Source: a bacterium
GTDB lineage: Bacteria > UBA6262
DNA: 6,047 bases
NCBI GenBank assembly: GCA_028716025.1
Contig: JAQUQP010000122.1
Location: 1 to 6,047 of the forward strand
Direction: 5' to 3'
Shown: positions 1 through 5,458 of the stretch, one piece after another
Layout of the letters: each line of letters opens with the position of its first letter
Numbering within the stretch: the first letter of the stretch is position 1
Notes under the pieces: generated by a model
Seen by the model: the letters and a program-made list of their open reading frames with translations, nothing else
What the model was told of the DNA's origin: nothing
The model's database searches: none
Made by a program: the position numbers and the translations under genes

Positions 1-1146
1 ATCAATATAAGCTTCTTCTAAACCGCCGGCCGCCGGTTGGCCATTCTTACTGATCACTTCTTTAACCGGTAGATTGTATTCTTTGGCAAACGCGAAATCA
101 CGGGTATCATGGGCTGGCACAGCCATTACTGCCCCGGTCCCATATTCCAGCAGGACATAATTAGCGATCCAGATCGGCACTTGATCATTAGTTACGGGAT
201 TTTGGCAATAAGCACCGATAAACATGCCCTCTTTCTTGATCTCATCAGAGGCGCGCATGATCTTATTCTGCTTTTTTACTTTATCCACGAACACGCGCAC
301 TGCTGCGTCTAATTTTGTCCCGGCAGTCAATTCTTCCACCAAAGGATGCTCAGGCGCCAGGACCATATAGGTGACGCCGCATAAAGTATCCGGCCGGGTA
401 GTAAATACTTTGATCACCTGGTCCCGCCCGACCAGGGAAAAATCGATCTCTGTGCCATAACTCTTGCCGATCCAGTTTTCCTGCATGGCCAGGACTTTTG
501 GCGCCCAGCCGTCCTTGATCAATTTGTGTCCGGACAGTATTTCTTCAGTATACGCTGTGGTTTTGAAATACCATTGCTCCAATTCCTTCTGATGCACTTC
601 ATGATCGCAACGCCAGCAGAGTCCCTGTTCGACTTGTTCATTGGCCAGCACTGTTTCGCAGGAGGGACAGAAATTCACCAGTGATTTTTTCCGGTACACC
701 AGTCCCTTTTCCATTAATTTAATAAAAAACCATTGGTTCCATCTATAATAGCCTGGGTCACAGGTGGCAAATTCCCTGGACCAGTCATAACCAATGCCCA
801 TTTTCTTCAACTGACCAGCCATATAAGCGATATTTTCTTTGGTCCATTTCTCCGGATGGATCTTATTTTTTATAGCGGCATTTTCCGCCGGCAGGCCAAA
901 AGCATCCCACCCGATCGGGTGCAGGACATTGTAACCTCTCATCTTCCGGTACCGGTTGATCAGGTCTCCCAACGTATAATTGCGCACATGCCCCATATGC
1001 AGGCGGCCGCTGGGGTATGGGAACATTTCCAGGATATAGAATTTTTTCTTATTTTTATCTTCCCGTGCCTGGAAAAGCTTGTTATCTGCCCAATATTTCT
1101 GCCATTTTGCTTCTATTTCCTGAGGATGATACGTTTGCTCCACCAT
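1..1146 (-). CDS. leuS: Leucyl-tRNA synthetase, N-terminal 382 residues (cut by left window edge)
   Basis: Class I aminoacyl-tRNA synthetase that charges tRNA-Leu with leucine in the cytoplasm. The class I signature is visible as PYPSGRLHMGH, with HMGH at residues 50-53. A Zn-binding pair of CxxC motifs follows (C160/C163 and C177/C180). The CP1 editing domain, which hydrolyses mischarged tRNA, is represented by the threonine-rich TTRPDT (249-254) and by GTGAVMAVPAHDTRD. D350 in HDTRD matches the conserved editing aspartate of bacterial LeuRS. The KMSKS loop and anticodon-binding domain would lie beyond the left edge; bacterial LeuRS is usually 800-870 aa, so a little under half is present. 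The ATG at 1144-1146 is chosen because TAAGGAG lies 8 nt upstream and the first residues (MVEQTYHPQEIEAKWQKYW) are typical of the family. The frame is intact to the edge. It follows tlyA after a 131-nt spacer rich in inverted repeats, so co-transcription with the upstream cluster is uncertain. Confidence 0.98.
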   Translation of the reverse strand, partial: MVEQTYHPQEIEAKWQKYWADNKLFQAREDKNKKKFYILEMFPYPSGRLHMGHVRNYTLGDLINRYRKMRGYNVLHPIGWDAFGLPAENAAIKNKIHPEKWTKENIAYMAGQLKKMGIGYDWSREFATCDPGYYRWNQWFFIKLMEKGLVYRKKSLVNFCPSCETVLANEQVEQGLCWRCDHEVHQKELEQWYFKTTAYTEEILSGHKLIKDGWAPKVLAMQENWIGKSYGTEIDFSLVGRDQVIKVFTTRPDTLCGVTYMVLAPEHPLVEELTAGTKLDAAVRVFVDKVKKQNKIMRASDEIKKEGMFIGAYCQNPVTNDQVPIWIANYVLLEYGTGAVMAVPAHDTRDFAFAKEYNLPVKEVISKNGQPAAGGLEEAYID

Positions 1147-1154
1147 TAAACAAA

Positions 1155-1161
1155 CTCCTTA
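1155..1161 (-). promoter_or_regulatory. Strong Shine-Dalgarno of leuS
   Basis: On the minus strand this reads TAAGGAG, 8 nt before the leuS ATG. It is a near-complete anti-SD match at good spacing and fixes the leuS start. Confidence 0.85.
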
Positions 1162-1169
1162 GTCTTCTT

Positions 1170-1273
1170 AAAAAATCTCTATAGCTGTAGATGTCCAACC
1201 AGAAGTCCAGCAAGCTATAAAGCTGTAGAGAAGCTTGCTCTTTATAGCTCTACAGCTGTACATCTATACAGCT
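1170..1273 (-). terminator. Possible intrinsic terminator or attenuator between tlyA and leuS
   Basis: Read on the minus strand, the hairpin region below the tlyA stop is followed by a run of six T (1170-1175). The outer stem pairs 1260-1273 with 1183-1194 and is separated from the T run by 7 nt, more than in a canonical terminator. The stem is also AT-rich. Termination is therefore possible but weakly supported. If real, it would set leuS apart from the upstream operon or make its expression conditional. Confidence 0.25.
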
Positions 1274-1274
1274 G
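1177..1274. repeat. Nested inverted repeats in the tlyA-leuS spacer (AGCTGTAGA family)
   Basis: The 131-nt spacer 1147-1277 is almost filled by palindromic words. Visible pairings are 1183-1194 with 1260-1273 (12 bp with a 2-nt insertion in the right arm), 1221-1230 with 1248-1257 (perfect 10 bp), 1213-1222 with 1240-1249 (perfect 10 bp) and 1209-1216 with 1232-1239 (perfect 8 bp). TACAGCTGTA at 1251-1260 is a self-palindrome. The unit AGCTGTA(TA)GA occurs four times: forward at 1180-1191 and 1218-1229 (11 of 12 identical over TATAGCTGTAGA), and reversed near 1248-1257 and 1263-1273. Several of the hairpins exclude one another. It may be a small palindromic intergenic repeat, an attenuator or terminator, or both. 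No known repeat family is recognised. Confidence 0.75.
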
Positions 1275-1277
1275 AAA

Positions 1278-2018
1278 TCACGATTTAACCATATAGATAA
1301 GGAACTCCTTATTCCCGGCAGGGCCTGTTAACGGTGATTCAGTCACGCCTTTAATTTCCATGGCATTGATCTGGGAAAAGACCGTGATCCGGTCAATGAT
1401 CTTTTGGTGCATAGCCGGATCCCTGACCACCCCGCCTTTACCCACATTTTTTGGCCCGGCCTCAAACTGTGGTTTGATCAAAGCGATAATCTCACCTTCC
1501 AGCTTGATCAACTTATATACCACCGGCAGTACCCTTTCCAGGGAAATAAAACTGACATCAATGGTCGCCAGGTCCGGGGTTTCCGGCACTATATCCTTTT
1601 CACAATACCGGATATTAGTCTCTTCAATATTAACTACCCGCGGGTCAAAACGCAATTTTACATCCAACTGGCCGTGCCCGACATCTATACAATACACTTT
1701 TTTAGCACCGTGTTTTAACAGGCAGTCGGTAAAACCGCCGGTTGAAGCCCCCACATCCAGGCAAGTCTTATTTTTCAGGTTAATATTAAAAACTTTGAGC
1801 GCTTTTTCCAGTTTATGTCCGCCGCGGGAAACATACATTAAGGGATGCTTTATATCTATTTCTGATTCTACTGAAACCATAGTGGCTGCTTTGATCACCG
1901 TATTACCATTTACCAGGACCTCGCCAGCCATGATCAGAGCCTGGGCTTTTTCGCGGCTTTCTGTTAATTCCCTGGTGACCATCAGTTGATCCAGCCGCAT
2001 TTTGCCAGCATTTGCCAT
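1278..2018 (-). CDS. tlyA: TlyA family rRNA (cytidine-2'-O)-methyltransferase (hemolysin A-like)
   Basis: 246-aa S4/FtsJ-type protein. The N-terminal S4 RNA-binding domain covers about residues 7-65 (RLDQLMVTREL...REKAQALIMAGEVLVNG). The Rossmann methyltransferase domain follows, with the SAM-binding motif DVGASTGGF at 88-96 and an acidic ribose-contact position at D112 in CIDVGHGQ. A K-D-K-E tetrad like that of 2'-O-methyltransferases is present: K69 (RGGHKL), D154 (TIDVSF), K182 (IKPQF) and E238 (NKEFL). In characterised relatives the enzyme methylates 23S C1920, and in some species also 16S C1409, which affects capreomycin sensitivity; the older hemolysin name comes from heterologous expression. 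Which rRNA is modified here cannot be read from the sequence. The start at 2018 is supported by AAAGGA 8 nt upstream; M7 is a less likely start because it would lack this spacing. It lies 19 nt after dxs and is almost certainly co-transcribed with it, as in many bacteria. Confidence 0.96.
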   Translation of the reverse strand: MANAGKMRLDQLMVTRELTESREKAQALIMAGEVLVNGNTVIKAATMVSVESEIDIKHPLMYVSRGGHKLEKALKVFNINLKNKTCLDVGASTGGFTDCLLKHGAKKVYCIDVGHGQLDVKLRFDPRVVNIEETNIRYCEKDIVPETPDLATIDVSFISLERVLPVVYKLIKLEGEIIALIKPQFEAGPKNVGKGGVVRDPAMHQKIIDRITVFSQINAMEIKGVTESPLTGPAGNKEFLIYMVKS

Positions 2019-2026
2019 TATTATGA

Positions 2027-2032
2027 TCCTTT
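2027..2032 (-). promoter_or_regulatory. Shine-Dalgarno of tlyA in the dxs-tlyA gap
   Basis: AAAGGA on the minus strand, 8 nt before the tlyA ATG and inside the 19-nt gap after the dxs TAA. It decides the start at 2018 over the internal ATG at residue 7. Confidence 0.7.
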
Positions 2033-2037
2033 GTTTC

Positions 2038-3885
2038 TTATTTCAGAAATTCTTTCGTTTGTTGGCAGATACCCTTGCCGGTCAAGCCGTACTTATCACG
2101 GAGTATCTGCATATTGCCATGCTCTATAAATTGATCAGGGAAGCCGAGTATCTTCACTCTCACACCCTGGGGTCCCATTAACTCGGCTATGGCGCTGCCA
2201 AATCCGCCGGCCACAACGTTTTCTTCAACCGTTACCAGGCACTTCACCTTTTTGGCTAAAGAAACGATCAGTTTTTCATCCAGGGGACTGGCAAAACGGG
2301 CATTGACCACGGTTGCCGAGATCTTATCTTTCAGCAGCATTTCTGCCGCTTCCAATGCCGGCTGGACCATTGTTCCTATGGCTAAAATACCCACATCTTC
2401 ACCTTGCAGTAATATCTCAGCTTTACCGATCTCAATCTTTTTAAGTTCCTTATCCATTTTGACCCCCAGGCCCTTGCCGCGGGGATAGCGAATGGCAACC
2501 GGTCCTTTATGAGAGACCGCTGTATTGATCATATGCTGTAATTCGTTCTCATCTTTTGGCGACATAACCACCAGATTAGGGACAACTCGCATAAAGGACA
2601 GGTCAAATAACCCGTGATGCGTCGGGCCATCTTCGCCGACCACACCGGACCGGTCCAGTATAAATACCACCGGCAAATTCTGCAAGGCTATATCATGGAT
2701 CACCTGGTCATAAGCCCGTTGCATAAAAGTTGAGTAAATAGAAACTACCGGCCGGTAACCGCTGGCAGCCAACCCGCCGGCAAAAACAACAGCGTGCCCT
2801 TCCGCGATCCCGACATCAAAAAAGCGGTTAGGGAACTCAGCCGCAAAATAATTCAAGCCGGTACCGTCGCTCATCGCCGCGGTAACGCCAATGATCCGGT
2901 CATTTTCCCTGGCCAGACGCACTATCGTCTTGCCAAAAACTTCAGTATAGGAAGTATCCTTGCTTTTGCGTTCAGCCTCACCGGTAATAATATTAAACTC
3001 GCCGATCCCATGGAATTTCGTTGGTTCTTTTTCTGCTGGTTTATAGCCTTTGCCTTTCTTGGTCACTACATGGATACAGACCGGACCGGTCATCCCCTTG
3101 ACGGTTTCAAAGACTTCATTCAAACGATTAAGATCATGTCCTTCAAACGGCCCGAGATAGGCAAAGCCCATTTCTTCAAACAACATACCCGGGAAAAGCA
3201 GGACTTTAACTCTCTTAGCGATAGTCGTCATGCGCACACCCATGACTGACGTCCTGGTCAGGAAACGTTCCGCTTTCTTAGTCAATTTCTTATAAAGCCC
3301 GCCGGTGATGATCTTAGTCAAATACCCGGCAAAAGCGCCAATTTTACGAGAAATGAACATTTCATTATCATTCAGGATAACGATCATATCCTTGTTAATA
3401 TGCCCGGCATTATTCATCGCTTCAAAAGCCAAGCCGCCCGTCATTGAACCGTCGCCAACCACAGCTATTACTTTGTAATTTTCTTTATGCAGGTCCCTGG
3501 CAACCGCCATACCCAGCGCCGCACTGATCGCGGTAGAGGCATGACCAACAACAAAAGTATCATACTCGCTCTCTTCAGGTTTAGGGAACCCGCTGATCCC
3601 GCCGTACTGCCGCAAGGTATGGAACTTATCCCGCCGGCCGGTCAATAGTTTATGGGCGTACGCCTGGTGCCCCACATCCCAGACTATTTTATCCTGCGGT
3701 GTATTAAAAGTATAATGCAAAGCAATGGTCAGCTCCACTGCTCCCAGGCTGGAAGCTAAATGGCCGCCGGTATGAGAAACAGTCTCAATAATTTTGTTCC
3801 TGATCTCTTCGGCTAATTGCGGCAGTAATTCTTTCTTGATCATTTTTAGATCTGCCGGTTTATCGATCTTATCTAAAATACTCAT
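2038..3885 (-). CDS. dxs: 1-deoxy-D-xylulose-5-phosphate synthase
   Basis: 615-aa thiamine-diphosphate enzyme that condenses pyruvate with glyceraldehyde 3-phosphate to DXP, the entry step of the MEP isoprenoid pathway; DXP also feeds thiamine and pyridoxal synthesis. The length matches the family (E. coli about 620 aa). Domain I carries H42 in TGGHLASSLG, GHQAYAHK (72-79), and the ThDP/Mg motif GDGSMTGG (144-151) continuing to NDN (172-174). Domain II carries the catalytic glutamate E362 in GIAEGHAV, followed by GEDGPTHHG (417-425) with D419 and H423, and AIRYPRG (464-470). The transketolase C-terminal domain spans about 487-605. The family most often has IAEQHA at the glutamate; here it is IAEGHA, a local variant that keeps the glutamate and histidine. 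The start is supported by AGGTGG just upstream. It follows ispA after a 156-nt palindromic spacer and precedes tlyA by 19 nt. Confidence 0.98.
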   Translation of the reverse strand: MSILDKIDKPADLKMIKKELLPQLAEEIRNKIIETVSHTGGHLASSLGAVELTIALHYTFNTPQDKIVWDVGHQAYAHKLLTGRRDKFHTLRQYGGISGFPKPEESEYDTFVVGHASTAISAALGMAVARDLHKENYKVIAVVGDGSMTGGLAFEAMNNAGHINKDMIVILNDNEMFISRKIGAFAGYLTKIITGGLYKKLTKKAERFLTRTSVMGVRMTTIAKRVKVLLFPGMLFEEMGFAYLGPFEGHDLNRLNEVFETVKGMTGPVCIHVVTKKGKGYKPAEKEPTKFHGIGEFNIITGEAERKSKDTSYTEVFGKTIVRLARENDRIIGVTAAMSDGTGLNYFAAEFPNRFFDVGIAEGHAVVFAGGLAASGYRPVVSIYSTFMQRAYDQVIHDIALQNLPVVFILDRSGVVGEDGPTHHGLFDLSFMRVVPNLVVMSPKDENELQHMINTAVSHKGPVAIRYPRGKGLGVKMDKELKKIEIGKAEILLQGEDVGILAIGTMVQPALEAAEMLLKDKISATVVNARFASPLDEKLIVSLAKKVKCLVTVEENVVAGGFGSAIAELMGPQGVRVKILGFPDQFIEHGNMQILRDKYGLTGKGICQQTKEFLK

Positions 3886-3888
3886 GAA

Positions 3889-3894
3889 CCACCT
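3889..3894 (-). promoter_or_regulatory. Shine-Dalgarno of dxs
   Basis: AGGTGG on the minus strand, ending 3 nt before the dxs ATG. The AGGTG core matches the distal part of the anti-SD, for which this short gap is acceptable. Confidence 0.6.
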
Positions 3895-3903
3895 ATGCTA
3901 AAT

Positions 3904-4035
3904 GAAATTCTAAGCACTAATATCTAAATTCTAAACAAATCCAAAACACTAAATCCAAATTTTCAAAACCTTGTACTTTTTTAATTTCGAACATTAGCTA
4001 TTGTTTAGGATTTAGATATTCGAATTTAGGATTTG
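3904..4035. repeat. AT-rich palindromic intergenic element between ispA and dxs
   Basis: The 156-nt spacer 3886-4041 is dominated by an inverted repeat. The core arms 3920-3938 and 4001-4019 match at 18 of 19 positions. Extended to 3904-3938 and 4001-4035, the arms match at 28 of 35, around a 62-nt loop. Both arms and part of the loop are made of degenerate units of the type CTAAATTCTAAAC, AAATCCAAAAC and ACTAAATCCAAAT, so short direct repetition sits inside the palindrome. Composition is far more AT-rich than the flanking genes. There is no T-run after the right-to-left hairpin, so a terminator is not supported. It ends only a few bases from the dxs SD on one side and the ispA stop on the other. 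It is probably a dispersed intergenic palindrome; no family is recognised with confidence. Confidence 0.85.
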
Positions 4036-4041
4036 TATTTA

Positions 4042-4959
4042 CTAGTATTCCCGTTCAACGATATAATCAGCCAGTGCTTCCAGGATATATTTCTCGCGGC
4101 CAAATGAAGTTAATGTTTTTTTGGCTTCAACGATCAATTGCGCTGCTTTGTTTTGCGACCATTCCAGGCCATATAATGAGACATAGGTCAGCTTCTTATT
4201 CTGCAGGTCACTGCCCTTTTTGCCTAATTTTTTCTTGTCACCAATGACATCCAGGACATCATCCATGATCTGGAAGGCTAACCCGATCTTTTCTGCGTAC
4301 CGGGCCAGTGCTTTCAGCTGCTGCGCGGGAGCCCCGGCTAATATCGCGCCGGACAAGAGGCTCGCTTTGATCAGGGCCACGGTTTTATGGTCATGGATAT
4401 ACAGCAGGACTTGCTTTTTTTCCCCTACTGTTCCTTTGGTATCAGTACTCTGGTGAGTATCTACTAATTGCCCGCCGATCATACCTTGTACACCTGACAA
4501 GGAAGAAACCAGGGCAATTACCTTGAGCACATTATCCTTTGAAATTCCTTTGACCGCCGCGTTGGCACTGAGCAAGCCGAAGGCTTCGGTTAACAGTGCG
4601 TCGCCAGCCAGGATGGCTATATCCTCACCAAATTTTTTATGGCTGGTCAACATTCCCCGGCGGTAATCATCATTATCCATCGCCGGCAGGTCATCATGGA
4701 TCAGGGAATACGTGTGAATATATTCTAACGCGCAAGCCGTAGGCATTACCTTCTTTTCAGTCCCGCCGCAGATCCGCGCGCCTTCCAGTACCAGGAAAGG
4801 TCTCAGGCGTTTGCCGCCAGCGAAAATACTGTAACGCATAGCCTGGTACATGAGCGGAGGATATTGCTCTTTTAAATATTTATTAAGCTCTGCATTAATG
4901 GTTAATGCTTTTTGATGCAGGTATTTTTTTAGGTTAAGATCAGAATAACTCGTTCCCAT
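4042..4959 (-). CDS. ispA: Polyprenyl (farnesyl/geranylgeranyl-type) diphosphate synthase, IspA family
   Basis: 305-aa all-alpha trans-prenyltransferase that extends DMAPP/GPP with isopentenyl diphosphate, supplying C15 (or possibly C20) chains for undecaprenyl phosphate, quinones and other products. Visible motifs are GGKRLRP (48-54, diphosphate binding), the first Asp-rich motif DDLPAMD (89-95, the bacterial form with four residues between the aspartates), GGQLVD (162-167), IHDHKT (188-193) and the second Asp-rich motif DDVLD (233-237). The residue five before the first motif is Y84, within YSLIHDD as in E. coli IspA; an aromatic residue here usually limits the product to farnesyl diphosphate, so FPP is the likelier product, though chain length is only inferred. 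The ATG at 4957-4959 lies inside xseB (20-nt overlap) and has only a weak GAAGA-type upstream site, so translation is probably coupled to xseB. GGKRLRP falls at the same distance from the start as in E. coli IspA, which supports this start. Confidence 0.95.
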   Translation of the reverse strand: MGTSYSDLNLKKYLHQKALTINAELNKYLKEQYPPLMYQAMRYSIFAGGKRLRPFLVLEGARICGGTEKKVMPTACALEYIHTYSLIHDDLPAMDNDDYRRGMLTSHKKFGEDIAILAGDALLTEAFGLLSANAAVKGISKDNVLKVIALVSSLSGVQGMIGGQLVDTHQSTDTKGTVGEKKQVLLYIHDHKTVALIKASLLSGAILAGAPAQQLKALARYAEKIGLAFQIMDDVLDVIGDKKKLGKKGSDLQNKKLTYVSLYGLEWSQNKAAQLIVEAKKTLTSFGREKYILEALADYIVEREY

Positions 4960-5218
4960 CAGCGTCTTCTTCTTTCTTGTTAAAAGGTTTCTTTTCCAGC
5001 TGTCCTTCTTTATTCTTCATCAAGACTTCAATTTTCTTTTCCGCTTCTTCCAATTTGCCGGAACACAGCCGTGACAACTTGATCCCCTCTTCAAATATCT
5101 TCAAGCTCTCATCCAACGCCAGCTCTCCTTCTTCCAACTGGGAGACTATCTTCTCCAGCCGCTCCAGCGCGTCCTCAAACCTGATCTTCTCGTTTCCTTC
5201 TTCCTTCACTTTAACCAT
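4940..5218 (-). CDS. xseB: Exodeoxyribonuclease VII small subunit
   Basis: 92-aa small helical subunit that binds the C-terminal coiled coil of XseA in exonuclease VII, a metal-independent single-strand DNA exonuclease of the cytoplasm. The family core is clear: FEDALERLEKIVSQLEEGEL (14-33), then LDESLKIFEEGIKL and KLEEAEKKIEVL (about 35-66). A charged low-complexity tail (residues 69-92) follows. The open frame continues upstream in the same phase to 5419 (159 aa), but I choose the ATG at 5216-5218. GGAGG lies 5 nt before it, XseB is normally about 60-90 aa, and the extra 67 residues resemble nothing in XseB and coincide with an inverted-repeat element. The last 20 nt overlap ispA. xseA ends 240 nt upstream, an unusually long gap for this pair. 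Confidence 0.95.
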   Translation of the reverse strand: MVKVKEEGNEKIRFEDALERLEKIVSQLEEGELALDESLKIFEEGIKLSRLCSGKLEEAEKKIEVLMKNKEGQLEKKPFNKKEEDADGNELF

Positions 5219-5223
5219 CGAAT

Positions 5224-5228
5224 CCTCC
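5224..5228 (-). promoter_or_regulatory. Shine-Dalgarno that sets the xseB start
   Basis: GGAGG on the minus strand, 5 nt before the ATG at 5218. It is the best SD in the region and argues against the longer 159-residue reading of the frame. Confidence 0.85.
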
Positions 5229-5247
5229 AAGTTAAGTTGCATCTGAT

Positions 5248-5452
5248 ATTTCAGGGAGCTGGTGTATTTTTGAGCGACATTGTCAATTTTAGTCAAAGCA
5301 CGCTTGAAGCCAACGAGGGCATCTTTTGGTTGCTGGATGCCGAGACATGTTTGAGCCCTGTGGGCGAGTTGTGAGGCACCGAGTTGGCAAAAGAACTTTG
5401 ACGCCTTGAAAATTGACACTCTAGCGAAAAAATTGCGCCAGCTTTCTGAAAT
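5248..5452. repeat. About 205-bp inverted-repeat element between xseA and xseB (miniature mobile element or structured RNA)
   Basis: The xseA-xseB gap (5219-5458) holds a long imperfect inverted repeat. Outer arms 5248-5271 and 5428-5452 match at 20 of 24 positions with one bulged base. After a 9-by-9 interior loop, 5281-5290 and 5409-5418 pair perfectly (10 bp), then 5292-5298 with 5396-5402 (7 bp), and 5309-5314 with 5383-5388 (6 bp). The core 5315-5382 can form further hairpins: 5318-5323 with 5336-5341, and 5355-5358 with 5362-5365. All four outer-arm mismatches are G-U compatible if the plus strand is the RNA. AGCGA occurs at 5273-5277 and 5423-5427, inside the outer arms, so it is not a target duplication of the whole element. 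There is no transposase. The repeat ends 6 nt from the xseA stop. It could be a MITE, a relic of insertion-sequence ends, or a structured RNA; the sequence alone does not decide. Confidence 0.75.
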
Positions 5453-5458
5453 GCTAAA

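Noticed and set aside
733..1149. 138-residue plus-strand frame opposite leuS
   Set aside because: Antisense shadow of well-conserved leuS coding sequence, with no family resemblance.
1147..1277. T-box leader upstream of leuS
   Set aside because: The spacer is only 131 nt and lacks the conserved T-box sequence and specifier-loop layout.
1360..1989. 209-residue open frame on the plus strand opposite tlyA
   Set aside because: It lies wholly antisense to tlyA, whose motifs are complete; the translation has no recognisable domain, and long antisense frames are expected opposite such coding sequence.
2794..3249. 151-residue plus-strand frame opposite dxs
   Set aside because: Antisense shadow; dxs is intact on the other strand and the frame has no motif of its own.
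3886..4041. Intrinsic terminator after ispA
   Set aside because: The hairpin is AT-rich with a 62-nt loop, and no T-run follows it on the minus strand before the dxs SD.
5375..5388. GGCACCGAGTTGGC resembles the 3' hairpin region of type II CRISPR tracrRNA
   Set aside because: The match is short, there is no repeat array, anti-repeat or cas gene, and the segment is explained by the inverted-repeat element (5383-5388 pairs with 5309-5314).
5273..5427. AGCGA direct repeats (5273-5277 and 5423-5427) as a target-site duplication
   Set aside because: They fall inside the outer inverted-repeat arms (5248-5271 with 5428-5452 continue beyond them), so they do not flank the whole element; a 5-base match is also easily due to chance.
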